The notes beneath the pieces were generated by a model. The model did no database searches. It saw nothing but the letters and a program-made list of their open reading frames with translations, and was not told where the DNA came from. 64,000 nt of DNA. Source: Alligator mississippiensis. Its lineage: Eukaryota > Chordata > Crocodylia > Alligatoridae. Position 1 is the first letter of the stretch, and every line of letters begins with the position of its first letter. Position numbers and translations under genes: made by a program. This document shows, in pieces, positions 1 to 11,499 of the stretch. Location of the stretch: the NCBI RefSeq assembly GCF_030867095.1, contig NC_081828.1:213989478-214053477 (forward strand), given 5' to 3'.

Positions 1-556
1 GCTTCTGGCTCGGCGATCGGCCGCGGGGGGACCACCCTCCATCAGCGATCTGGTGCCCCCCCAGCCGCGGCAGGCACCAGCCACCCATGCTGTGCTACCT
101 AAAGTTCAGTCCACATTAAGGCAGTGTGGGAAAGAGACTGGAAGTCTAGCTGCCTTTCACCCTTCCTCAAACCATCTATTCTGAACCTCTGTCAGTCAAT
201 CTGGAGGCCTAAGTGCACTCTGGGTTTCCAAGCCAGAGAGCACAGAAACTTTGACCACTTGGGGACAGATCTCCACGCCGCTCCCAGCTAACTTTCTGAA
301 GGCCTGACATTTGTATAAGCACCAAAATGGTACCACCGCTTTTTTGTTCCTCTTAACAAAGAAAAAAAAAAATACAGAACACTTAAAATTTCAGCTACAA
401 ATTCAATATTTTGGCAACAAAGATATTAAGACCTTCTAGACAACATTAATATATAAACAATGTGGATTTCTGCAATGAGTGCTTACAATATTAACTTTCC
501 TATTTCCAGCTGTCAAAATGTAAGTGCAAAACCACCCAAGGAACCTTGTCTGCCTA
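1..556. other. Unassigned non-coding DNA at the left edge
   Basis: No coding exon is recognised. The first 90 bases are GC-rich, with C- and G-runs, and may be the cut end of a repeat. The rest is AT-rich single-copy-looking sequence. Confidence 0.4.
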
Positions 557-589
557 TGTCCTTAGACCAATGCGGCTACAACCTACACC
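557..589 (-). repeat. Penelope-like repeat, terminal fragment
   Basis: On the minus strand this reads GTAGCCGCATTGGTCTAAGG, close to the GTAGCCGTGTTGGTCTAAGG motif seen at 33357 in a longer copy. Only the terminal 30 or so bases remain. Assignment to a Penelope-like family is inferred from the longer copies elsewhere in this window. Confidence 0.45.
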
Positions 590-1838
590 CCTGCAAACCT
601 TGCCTCTTGCACTTAATTTTATTGTATTTTAGCTAGTTTGAAATATCCAAGTAAGTTACAGAAAAGGGCCCTGTTTCTACACCAGCTGTCACCAAGGCAT
701 TTAATTTAGGGACAAAAAGTAGATCAAGAAAAACAATATCAAATTATCTGTGGACTACAGTTGTGGCTCAATGTCACAAGGCAGAAGGTACATGGAAGTC
801 TCACTGACTTCAACAAAAATGCCAAGTCCCAGTGGTTTGCTGGGTCATGCCCCTGCTTTGTAGTTTTGAAGGCTAACTGGTATCATGAATGATAATTTAC
901 TTTACATCAGCACTGAAGAGTACTAAAAACTGACATAAGCTGTAAAATGCAAAAACAGGCTTATAGAGACTCAGACTAAAACAGACGATTTACATAATAA
1001 CCATTCCTTAATTATAAAAAACCTCTGAGTCAAACACTCACATAAGGTTGCCAAGCATTATTACAGTCTACAAAATTAAGTTTAAGAATGTTTTCTCCAA
1101 AAGTTTGCAACTCAAATTTGGAGTCCTTACACAAATGGTTTTTTGGGAGGAGGGGACAGAGCGAGGACGGTGGCAAGGAGAGCCGTTACACTGTATTTGT
1201 CAATATGTCATCTGTATAATTCAGTGTGACCCCACCATTCTTAAAACATTTTGATAAAAGCAGTCATATTCATCGCAGGCTCCATTAGCATACACTGGAG
1301 CTTGATACCGGCTAACTTCACTGGCCTTTGCTTTGGTATAACTCTTTGACATAGTTTATCATCCATTAGGAGGGAAGGAAAACACAAGGGCCTATTAAAC
1401 AAAAGTCATGAAAGGTGCCAAAAAGTAGTTTAAGTAAATTCAAATATTTTCATGTGCATGTTTAAAATAAAGTTATTTAAAAAAAAATAAACCTCACTAT
1501 TGTGCTAATTAACTTGTAATTTTAAAAATATATGGAATTCCATATGAGTTTCAAAATAGTGTTGCACGCTTTTTTTTGTTTGTTTTAGAGAGCAAACGAT
1601 TTGGGCAGTATCCCTCATACTAAAATCAACTAAATTCATATACATGTCCTTCAGAAATGTAGTCCTCTCCCTAAAAAAATCAAATATTGTTAGAATTCCT
1701 TCCTGCTCCCTTGCAACTTATTGAGAATTAACACCGCATGTTGCAAAAGGAGTTTCAAATGTTGCAAGCTAATGTACCTTACCATCAACTAACTCTAAGA
1801 TTTAGATGTCCTGGGTAGATTATGCAGGGATGCATTTG
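590..1838. other. Unassigned AT-rich non-coding DNA
   Basis: No exon, RNA gene or clear repeat is recognised. The only open frame of note (1048-1254, 68 codons) shows no recognisable protein features. Confidence 0.4.
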
Positions 1839-1936
1839 GTAGCCGTGTTGGTCCAAGACAAAAAGAAATGCAAAGATCAAGAGCTCTTGGTTCAGAAATG
1901 ACACCTTGTCTGAACCAAGAGCTCGTAATTTTTGCA
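1839..1936. repeat. Penelope-like head plus foldback hairpin
   Basis: It begins with GTAGCCGTGTTGGTCCAAGA, the head motif of the family seen at 33357. A perfect 16-base inverted repeat follows: GAGCTCTTGGTTCAGA at 1881-1896 pairs with TCTGAACCAAGAGCTC at 1909-1924. Weaker pairing extends the arms outward to 1869 and 1936. Confidence 0.5.
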
Positions 1937-4097
1937 TTTAGATTGAGGATGTATCTGTTATGTACATTAGCCGACTGAGATTAGATGCAAAACTGCTTCC
2001 CCTCACCCCATCGGTTTGTGAAATCCAAACAAAAATTGCAGCGTTAAACACAGCGCCGTGATATAACATAAGTTGCAGAATATAGGAAAGAGAAACAGGC
2101 TGGTTGGAAAGTTCAAGTATTCAAGGTAGCAATCAACGCCTAGGGGAGCAGGGTGACCAGAGGCTTCTGGGGTCAACACCAGCACTTGTGTTAGACCGTG
2201 TCAAGCATTCACAAGAGGGGTTTCGGTGCCCTTTGTAAAAGTCTGGGCTCGGTTACCTGCGATAACCGGATCACTTTCCAGTCATCACAGGGACTTTTAA
2301 GCACGCCACCTTTCTAGCAACATTACTCTGCAGAAATTGTTCTGCTCGAATCCTCGTTTGCACTTTCTAAAGCAGGAGCGCGGCTCCCCTCTCCGAACAC
2401 CGCTCCTGCACTGACACAAAAATGACACGTCGGTTTAATCCCCGGGTGTATAAATCAACTCTCATCCAACCCCCCCTGCGCAGACGTTACCCACCAGTCC
2501 ATCCCAGTGTGTATTACTCGCCACGAGCCAGCTGCACACCCTGGACACTGCAGCACCAGCTTATCCCCGGGCCACGAAGTCCGGTGGCGTAGTCGATACC
2601 CTGCTAAGCCTAAGCCACGGCTGCACCACCTCACTTTGCACGCCGCTGCCATGGGACACACACTACACACTTCAGTGACTACACGCATACAGAAACTGTT
2701 GCCAGGCTATTGAGAGCGTCTCTTCTCCACCCATTGAAGCAGCATGACAAACAAGGCGAGGAAAGAGGCAGGCGGGGTTTGGTGTGTGCAGAAGGAAGAG
2801 GCCCTGGCTATGAAACCAGTCGCTCAAGAAGCAGCACTAGCATTAGGCACTCAGCTTCCCTGAAATAGTTGAGTCTCCAATCTGCACCTACACCAACATT
2901 GCAAACTGCTTGCACTTCCACACACACACCCCCCCTTCACACACAATCCCCTTTAAATGACTCTGCAGCAATAGCCACCCCCCTCCCAGGAGCAAGACTG
3001 CAGCATGCCAAAGGCCTTGCCACAGGAGTCAAAGAAACCCGGAGCTTACATTTTGGGTCTTCTTGCTTTACAACCAGTCTCAGCCATGTAATGTCTGATG
3101 TCACTGGAGTACCAGTATGTGGAAGTACTATGGGAATTGTAGTCTTCCCCTATTGTGTAACAGCTACAAAGCACAGGGCTGAGCCTGCAAACAGAGCCCT
3201 GGGAGCAGCCTCCTTGCAGCACTGGGCTGCAGCAGCTGCCTGGGCAAGAAACCTCAATTAAGCAGATGATAGAGAAAGCTTTTTTCCAGATGCAAAACAA
3301 AAAAAAAAACAAAAAAAGGGGGGGGAGGACATGGCAAGATGCTGGATTGCATCTTCCTTCATTCCCCAGGTGAGAAGCAATTTCTAAGCCATTACTGTGG
3401 GGTGAGCGCACCTGTCTGAAGCAGACTGGAAGTGTCAGCACCCTTGGGGAGATACAGGGGGGTATTTACCTGGAAGGGAGCACACCTGGCCTGATCACAA
3501 ATCCTGTCTCACACAGGTGTGCACGCTCTCCTGGGAGGAGAAACAGCTCACTGACAAAGCTGTAGTCATGCTGGGATGGGCATTTCCCCCCATGTGTGTC
3601 ACTCTGGCCAGCCCGCTATTAGGCAAGACTTGAACAACTTGTTTTTCTTTTTAAGAACAAATTTGGCTCCGTATAAGCATTCACTAGACAAACGTTTGAA
3701 CTCTTTTTAAAAGAAAGGATGTCTTGGATCAAGTAATAATACTTGCTTGTACATTTTTTTAATACAAGTTTGAGGCTTACATTTTTACCCCTGGTTTGTG
3801 CATGGCTTAAATAGCTCCTGCTGTTGCAAGCTGTAACTCTTGCTCCCCCCCATTTTAACTGAAGCTTTCATTCATAGTCTAGTCCACAACAAAGCCATCA
3901 TTTTCCACCCAGGTGTTCACCGTTGTGCATCAGTGATGAATGCTCCCGATGATCCCTGTGTCCCTCTCTTGCTAACTCACCCTACCCCATAGCAAACAGC
4001 TAAGGAAAGGGCCTTACCCATGTAAACTGCATTTAAAAGCTGCCAAATGAAAGGATAGTGGGAAAAGTTAACAGCATCAAACTGAGAGGTTTGGTTT
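1937..4097. other. Unassigned non-coding DNA
   Basis: Several open frames of 60-131 codons occur on both strands, but none resembles a known protein and they overlap one another. A short A-rich/G-rich run lies at about 3297-3327. No promoter or RNA gene is recognised. Confidence 0.35.
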
Positions 4098-4161
4098 GTA
4101 GCCTAATTGCAATAAAAGGGGTGTTAAAGGCCTAGTTGCAATAAAAAGGGGTGTTAAAAGC
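4098..4161. repeat. Two-copy 30-base tandem duplication
   Basis: The unit CCTAATTGCAATAAAAGGGG plus TGTTAAAGG is followed at once by a second copy with one substitution and one extra A. It is a small local duplication without obvious function. Confidence 0.75.
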
Positions 4162-5789
4162 TGAGGATCAACAGGTTTTAATCAACACTTTGTACACTTT
4201 TAGTGCAGACAACTTCAGTTTAGCTGTATAAGTCCAAGCCTAGGAGTGAGACATGAACCCACTCTGTAGCTTTTCTGAGTGTTAGATAAAATGATACCTA
4301 AAGGTACTATGGGGCAGCCACCTCCTACTAAAACTCAATGGGAGTTAGGCACCTAATTCCCTGCAGTGCTTTCCAGAAGTCCAGCTCCTGGCCATGTTGC
4401 ACCTCTACTATTGTTACCATCGGTGAAACTTCACCTGTGCTAGCAGTACTATTTAAAAAAATTTTTTTTGGAAAAAAAAGTAAGTTTTTGTAGACAGGAT
4501 CTGTGTATTTGTCTGGTAGATGTGCGACGGGGTTGCACAGCGTGGGCTGGATGCAACGGTGGAGGAGGCCCCTTTCCAGGCTTATTATGTACATGGAAAA
4601 AAACAAAGTTTCCGAACCTTTTATCTTCTCCAACTTTAATCTCACCTTCCACAGTTCGTTAGGCCATTTTTTTCCACCATATGCATGTATAAATTAGTTA
4701 CTCCCAGCTACCATTTTCTGATGCAGATAATTGCACGTAAATCCGGTGGCGGAAATCCATGCCCGCTTGAGAGATCCAAATATTAATCTTTAAAAAAATG
4801 CATTAACATATTATACCTGCACTATTGGTTTGTGAATAAAAACAAACAAACCCAAGGGACTATGGTCTGTGTGCTGAAGAGCTTGCAATTTAAGTAAAAG
4901 TCAAATAAAAGCCACGAAACTAATAAAAGCAGGAAACACAACCGGGACCCTATAGTTCAGGCTCAAAAGTTGGTATACCTTAAATGCTGATGATCTGTTA
5001 GCTGCGGTTTCATCAACGCTGGCCTGGCGTAAGGACGTCGGCACAAGCCACCAAATCCGTCCATACTAAAAACGCAGAAAAAAGCGTGCACCCGCTACAA
5101 AAGCTAATATGGACAATGACAAACACGTGATATTATGTTCTCCCGATCATAGGTTGTCAAGAGGGAAAGCTTGCATTTACAACCCAATCCAGCAGCCTAG
5201 TTGTCCCAGTCTGTAAATGCTTTCACCTGAATAAAATACTGCAAATGCTAATAAAAGTGCAAACACATTGGTAAGAGTCCACCGCGTGGTCCTGTACTAA
5301 TGCACGCCGCCGAGTGAAACACGCGTATCAGTGCAAGTGAGTTTGTACTGATGTGGAAATTGCAGTGATTCGCTGAACCGATAACAAGAGAAGCGTTCCC
5401 AATAATCCTCGTTTCTGCCTGAGAGCTTTCAGTGGAAACAGCCTTCTTTTTCAATTGCAATATTTCAAGACTGAAATTTCAGACTTAAATGCATTTGATC
5501 TTGATTTCAGTCATAAACACTTCTGCATTTTTTCCGCCGTGGTCCAGGAAACACGAGGGGCAAGAAATCTTGTGGGGGGTTTTGCTGGATTGTGTCCCAA
5601 CCAAGAAATTGGTCAAATCAGATTGCACCCACAAGGATTCTTGCTCAAAAATATTTTGCACACTTTCATGGGCTAGACGAAGAGACCAAGTGCAAAGCCA
5701 CGACCATTATTGCACGTCATGCATCTCGTGAGCCTGTTGGGGAGGGAGGCTGTACTTTGTTGGGGGCCGGCTAGGGCAGGGCCAGGCAC
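4162..5789. other. Unassigned non-coding DNA
   Basis: No recognisable exon or repeat family. Short open frames on both strands overlap and look like chance frames. Confidence 0.35.
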
Positions 5790-6456
5790 ACGATTTGCAA
5801 AATGGTGTGTGGGTACACAAGTGCGTGCAAAATGAAGCACATGCGTGCAAAACAGAGCATGTGCATGCAAAGTGTGTGCATGCATAAAATACAGCATGCG
5901 GGCAGGTGTGTGTACACACAAAATGAAGTGCGTGTGTGCATGTGTGCGTGCACAAAATGAAGCGTGCATGTGTGCACATGGGCACATACGCATGTGGGAA
6001 ATGAACCGCGTGCAAAATGGAGCGTGTGCGTGCAGCGAATGGAGTGTGTGTGCATGGACGCAGTGTTATGTGCAAAATAGAGCATGTGCAAGTGTGTACA
6101 CAAGCATGTGCAAAATGAAGCATGTGTTCAGACATGTGCGCACACGTGCAAAATGGAGCATGTGCATGCACCCAATGGAGCGTGTGTGCATGTGCAAAAC
6201 AGAGCATGGGTGCAGATGCGTGTACTCAAGCATGTGCGAAATGAAGCATGTGAAGTGCATGGGCAAAATGCAGCCTGCATGCATGCTGACACATGCAAAA
6301 TGAAGCGTGCGCAAAATGGAGCATGTGCATGCACATGCATGTGTGCAAAGTGTGCACGTGCAAAACAGAGCATGTGCACCTGTGTGTACACATGCATGTG
6401 CAAAATGGAGTGTGCGCAGCGTGTGTCCAAAGTGGAGCATGCATGTGTGCAGACAT

Positions 6457-6492
<36 letters not shown>

Positions 6493-6545
6493 GTGCAAAA
6501 TGAAGCGTGCGTGCACCCAATGGAGCGTGCGCGCGCAGAACACAG
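5790..6545. repeat. GCAAAAT-type minisatellite array
   Basis: About 21 imperfect copies of a core like GTGCAAAATGAAGCATGTG are spaced roughly 17 to 60 bases apart, separated by TGTGCATG and CACACA spacers. The repeat lacks stop codons in several frames, so long Cys/His/Met-rich open frames appear on both strands. These frames are by-products of the repeat, not genes. The array ends in a pure alternating GC/CA tract. Confidence 0.85.
6455..6494. repeat. Alternating purine-pyrimidine tract, GCGC then (AC)n
   Basis: An uninterrupted alternating tract runs from TGTGCGCGCGCG into about eleven AC dinucleotides. This composition is the classic requirement for left-handed Z-DNA under negative supercoiling. 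Confidence 0.75.
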
Positions 6546-6549
6546 AAGC

Positions 6550-6565
6550 GGGGGGGGGGGGGGGG
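6550..6565 (+). repeat. Poly(G) run, 16 bases
   Basis: Homopolymeric G run between the minisatellite and the GC-rich promoter-like block. Its length in the assembly may be unreliable. Confidence 0.9.
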
Positions 6566-6609
6566 AGATGCTCGCAAGCCCCGCCCCTCGCGCGCCAACC
6601 CGCGCGCGC

Positions 6610-6900
6610 TCCAACGGCCGTCCCCTCCCCCCTCCCTTCAGGCGCCAGGGGGCGGGGCTTCGCTAACGGCCGTCCCCGCCCCCCCTCCTCAGGTGTGAGA
6701 GGGCGGGGCTTCACTAACAGCAATCCCCGCCCCCCCCCTCAGTGCGCGCCGCTTCCAGCGCCAACGGCCTGATTGGCCAACGGTCTGGGCGGGGAAAAAC
6801 CATTCCCCGCGGGAAAGGGGCTTGAGGGGTCGAGTGGGGCGAACCATTTCTCTACCTCTATAAATACAACCACAGGTGTGGCGTCATTCTTTCAGTCTGC
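6610..6900 (+). promoter_or_regulatory. Promoter-like region: GC boxes, CCAAT, E2F and TATA
   Basis: Three imperfect units of about 55 bases carry GC-box motifs (GGGCGGGGCTTC and CCCCGCCCCC) at about 6612-6745. They are followed by an inverted CCAAT box in GATTGGCCAA (6771-6780), a near-palindromic E2F-type site TTCCCCGCGGGAAA (6803-6816), and a TATA box TATAAATA (6859-6866). A start site would be expected near 6890, in GTCATTCTTTCAGTCTGCGC. The set and order resemble S-phase promoters such as histone genes, but no coding sequence follows. It may drive a non-coding RNA or be the orphaned 5' flank of a lost gene. Confidence 0.6.
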
Positions 6901-6949
6901 GCTTCAGGGGGGGGGGTTTACCTTGTGTCTGTATGGATAGTGATGAATC

Positions 6950-7830
6950 ACAGAAATATGCATCAGTATAAATATAGATAAAAGAATACATAGAAATATC
7001 GTTTTAAACTACATGGGTTACATATATTTCAATAAAAATATCAATAAAATAGCTCCGTTTTCCACATTCCTGAAGCACACACTTTTAAGAACACCAGAAA
7101 TCTAGTTGTATAGAGATAAAATAAATATTTATAAATATAAATACTGATAAATATACATGGTTTTCACATTCCTGAAGCGCAGACTTTAAGAAAACCAAAA
7201 ATCTATTTTTTTTTATATTTAGAGATAAAAGACATATTTATAAATATAGCGAAAATAATAGATATAAATGTGGATAAAATATATATGATATATATTTAGG
7301 TATAAATATCGATAAAAGACAGCTACATTTTTCACATTTCTAAAATGCAGACTTTAAGAACAACACCAATCTATATTTATAGATAGGTAAAATAAATATA
7401 GATAAAAATTGATATAAATATAGATCACATATTCATTATATATATTTAAATTTAAATATAAAGAACTACTTTTTTCACATCCCTGAAACGCAGACGTCTA
7501 AGAACAACACCAATCATTTATATTTATATATAGGTAAAACAAATAGTTATATAGATAAAAGAATCGATATAAATATAGATCACATATTCATTATATATAT
7601 TTAAATATAAAGAACTACTTTTTTCCACATTCCTGAAGCGTAGACTTGAAGAACAACACCAATCATTATGTTTTTTATATATATCTATATCTATATATAT
7701 CTATATATGATAGATATCTCTATATATAGGTATCTGTGTGCGCGCGCGCGTAGATAAAAGAAAAAGCTACGTTTTTGACGTTCCCGAAGCGTAGACTTGA
7801 AGAACAAGCCAAAAATCAAGCGAGTTGGCC
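6950..7830 (+). repeat. AT-rich degenerate tandem array, six copies
   Basis: A marker like TTTTTCACATTCCTGAAGCG followed by CAGACTTTAAGAACAACACC recurs at about 7057, 7161, 7328, 7471, 7621 and 7771. Spacing is about 104, 167, 143, 150 and 150 bases. The segments between markers are ATATAGATAAAA-type AT-rich DNA of variable length. Copies 4 and 5 are most alike. A GTGTGCGCGCGCGCG tract lies at 7736-7750. No protein is encoded. Confidence 0.75.
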
Positions 7831-9187
7831 ACGTTGCACTTGTTCAAATAAAAGCTGGACAGAAACCAGGGATTGAGCTGATGCACATTTTCAAGCACTA
7901 ACTTTGTAGCTGGTTGGCTTTTTTTTTCTCTTCCAGTTTAAAGGACATTTTTAAGATGTGACCCTTACATGGCCCATGTGGCCAGTCTGATTTTCTTGCA
8001 CGATGGACTCGTTGCTTGTGTAATAATTAACTGTGTAATACATGTAACGTGTGGTAAGGGCCTTGAGTGGCCACCCATTTTACAGACCGAGCCTTATCGA
8101 GGTCCACGTCACCACCATCCCTGAAGATCTCTATGGAGACCCATAGGGAAGCTGAAACAGGGTCACGTTAAATGCTCCCCATTAAAGTATGAAAATCAAT
8201 CACTCAGAAATTAGGATGGGCCATCATTAAGATGGCCTTAATTCGGTCTTCTGGTGCCCGCGCAATAATTCACTCATTTAATCACACGATGATCACATGC
8301 TATTTTTTCCTACAAAAGCCTTCTTAAGGACTCTTGTGTAAACCATAGGGTGGATGGTGCTCCCCTTACCATCTTCCCTCAATAACGTGTTTGCTGCTTG
8401 TTCAAGGTGCAGCCTTGTGTCGTGCTTTTTGCACATTATTCAACCCCTGACCTGAAGACAAACACGCTCGTGTCTTTGTGGGCTTCTCTAAGGCACTGTA
8501 TCGACAGTATAAATAAAATTAATTTTTGCAATTCCTCTGTAGAAAGGAAGAATATAATTATTCTCTTTCTACAGACTGAGAATTGAGGCACAAATCAATT
8601 TAGCCAAGTCTCCACTGGTTTTGAGTGACCAGTTGCAGGTGCCCAAGACACTATTTTCCAGGGGGCTCAGCACTATTTAGCACTTTCTCTGTTCAAAATG
8701 CATGTCTTCGTGACTTCCGTAGCAGCCGTTGGTGCTCAGTGCTTCTGCAAAGCAAATCCAGCGTCTCAAATCAAACACCCCCAAAATAGGAATGTACTAG
8801 TAGGGACTACATGAGAACAGTTTAAGTGACTTGAGAAGTCCCACCTAGGAGACAGGAATAAGGGCAGTATTTAACATCCTTAACTATCAGACTGTTGTTT
8901 CACTTCCGCAAACTCTCCTATCAGTCCCCAACACTCCTAAAATAACGCAAGTGTCCTACAGACATCTCAACACAACACAGACCTGATGCACCCCTAAAGC
9001 AGATCCATCCTGTGCATTGAATGAGGCAAGTGTCGTATGGAAAAACGGCAGCGAAACAGTGATGTTATAGCCTGGCTGGTCCAGAAATCACCTAAAGGGC
9101 AAGGATTCCTTAGGGCGGTATGTTTTATTGCACCAATTCCACAGCTGTGTTAAGAGCTAGACAAACTTTTGAATGCAAAACAAGGCT
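7831..9187. other. Unassigned non-coding DNA
   Basis: It contains AATAAA at 7846-7851 just after the AT-rich array, which could serve as a poly(A) signal for a transcript from the promoter at about 6.9 kb, but that is speculation. Text at about 8575-8640 is faintly MIR-like. No exon is recognised. Confidence 0.35.
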
Positions 9188-9262
9188 CTTTTGGTAAATC
9201 CAGTATCTTTTATTAGACCAACTCAGACATTCATCTTCAGGTGCCTGCACTGCGCCTGGTAA
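9188..9262 (-). repeat. Penelope-like repeat, tail fragment
   Basis: It holds AGTATCTTTTATTAGACCAA, matching ATATCTTTTATTAGACCAAC at 33409 in the better preserved copy. The hammerhead-like part is missing here. Confidence 0.5.
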
Positions 9263-10984
9263 AGTAAACCTTCTGTTTAAAAGCTAGACACTGCTAATTA
9301 GTTTATAAAGTTTGTAGTTAGTCTAGAAAGGGCCAATATATTCTTTCTGCCCGACTTCAGACTAACTCAGGTAACTCCCTCTCCCTATTTACTCCTGCCG
9401 CAGGTCTCACTCCTGTCCCCTCGGCACCAAGAACAGGTACTCTTAATCCTAATCCATCAGTCCCAGGTCTGGCACAGCTGCCAGCACACCACAATTTCAG
9501 TTGAAGGGAAGGTCTTGTTTGCCACCAGGCTGTAGCAAATCTAATGTGCATAGAGCACTGCTGCATTTAGCAGCTAAATCTAAGAGGTTTCTATAAGGAT
9601 GTAATACAAACAGAAGTCACCAACAATTTGGGCACAAGAACTTTTCGAAGAAAATGTGCCAGAACTTTTTTTTAAGTAAGGGCAAAACAGTGCATTTTTT
9701 GCCTTGCATTGTTCTTGGAAACACCTGGAAATTTAGGGCTGAATTTTTCCAAGCTATTAGGTTTGAGGCATTTCCCTCGTTGGGAAATTCCAGAACAACT
9801 CCTTAGTTCAGTAAAGTGATAAGAAACTATATGGGGACTGCCTTAGTAATTATCAATGGCACAAGCCTCATGTATGATAATGATGTGCTTTCATGGCAAC
9901 ATAATTTCAGTAATACATTTCTTACCTCCAAATCAGCTGTTTTCATTCATTTCTGCTGAGATCAGCTATTGAAAGATTTGAGAAAAATGTCACAGATTTT
10001 TAGTTTAAGCAAAAAGCAAAGAAATCCTTTGGCGATTTTCCACTTTTTAAGCAACACAAGTTGAGTTTCATTTGATTTTATTTCGTGCCCTGCACAGAGC
10101 ACGCAGAGTGGATTTCTTGATCCTGTTTCATGCAGTCTACCTCATTTGAAACTGAATTAGATGGCCTCTACTACTGATCTCATGTAATGTGCATTACAAT
10201 ATCACGGAATACAAAGTAAAAGCAATTTTCTTCTAGCTCTGGTGCCTGAACTTGTGTATTATAATAGCATCTAGCTAAAAGCAGTTTGATTTTCAGATGG
10301 ATTGAACATACGCAGCTCCCTTTCTTAGCAGCAGAAGTTATTTAGCCCAGCTGCTTATAACCTGTAAGTATCTACATTTAAAAATGTTGATCCATATTTT
10401 TTTTTTTTTAATATTGCCGTTGGTAATATAAAAGTCTTTCGAACATTTTAGAAAACTAAATAAATGAGTGAGTGCATAGCTGAAAAGATAGATAGGACTC
10501 CCACAAAAGGAAAAAATGTAGCATTTATTCCTGCTGCATTACAGCAGTACAATGTAACTATTCTGAGACTTTGCACAATGGGTGACAGGGGGGAAAAGCT
10601 TTTCAGGACAAACCAGCCTAAATATGGTCTACACAGTCTCTCCTTTGTTACATTCAGAAAGTCTAAACCGCTGCAGATTAATTTCTGCTTCCAGTAAAAA
10701 AACTTAAGAACCTGAGAACTGACTGAACACGAGTAAACTAAGTCTCAATTTTTTCACCTCTACTTAAAAAAAAGACTCTTCAAGAGGGAGACACGTGTCA
10801 GCACAGAGCCACACAACTTTTCTATCGCCCAAAACTATTTTCACATGAAGAAACAAAACTATTTTCCTAGATGGGTAAGAAACCAAGTGTTACTCGTGTG
10901 TCTCACACAGATTGATTCCATGATGTAACTTGTACCCCATGTTGGGTAGATACAAATATTTCTTTCATTTTGAGTCAACTCTTT
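9263..10984. other. Unassigned non-coding DNA
   Basis: Mostly AT-rich sequence without recognisable exons or repeats. The 77-codon frame at 10464-10697 has no recognisable domain and is probably fortuitous. Confidence 0.35.
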
Positions 10985-11200
10985 AAAATTGAAACACAAC
11001 AAAGCAGAACGGTGCCGTTTCGCACAGCCCTACTGTTTCGCCTTGAGTTTCGAGGTTTCGACAGAACAGCGTTTCGTATCGAATTTCATTTTGATTTGAA
11101 ACAGCTGTTCTGTTTTGCTTTGTCAAAACAGTGAGGCTGTTTTGACGTTTCCCTAGATTGGCCAGGGACGGGGAGTCAGCCCAGTCTCTACTCCTTTCAG
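10985..11200 (+). mobile_element. GAAAC-rich hAT-like element, 5' fragment
   Basis: Bases 11028-11190 align with the reverse complement of about 55960-56100: GTTTCGCCTTGAGTTTCG, then AATTTCATTTTGATT, AAACAGCTGTTC and GGGGAGTCAGCCCAG. It is therefore a second, oppositely oriented copy of the family at 55253-56137. The terminal block AACGGTGCCGTTTCGCACAG (11003-11022) lies in inverted orientation relative to the rest. Confidence 0.6.
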
Positions 11201-11258
11201 AGAGCAGTAGATCATCTTTAAAAGGTAAGTAATTTTGCTTCATGTATATTTCTTAAAT

Positions 11259-11260
<2 letters not shown>

Positions 11261-11291
<31 letters not shown>
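11261..11291 (+). repeat. (AAT)n microsatellite
   Basis: About ten uninterrupted AAT units. Confidence 0.9.
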
Positions 11292-11293
<2 letters not shown>

Positions 11294-11499
11294 CCAATAC
11301 ACACTGATCCCAAACTACATGCGGAAATTCAGACAACGAAGACAGGAGCCACCTCACTAACCAGGAAGTGCAAGTCCTTGCTCTTAATGGAACACAGTTT
11401 ATGCTTGTTATAATATGCTTATTATACATGGACAGTTTATGCTCATTTGTTCTTGTGCCAATGTTACATTAGCTTCAATAGCTCTTCTACTTCCCTTGT

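Noticed and set aside
5707-6772. Several Cys/His-rich open frames of 100-180 codons on both strands
   Set aside because: They track the minisatellite unit, overlap in many frames and on both strands, and have no start context or splice structure. Low stop density in the repeat explains them.
6890-7200. A histone gene downstream of the promoter-like region
   Set aside because: No histone fold, no histone 3' stem-loop and no long frame follow. The sequence turns directly into AT-rich repeats.
8560-8640. MIR-like stretch
   Set aside because: Only a few words such as GAGGCACAAATCAA agree, too weak to annotate.
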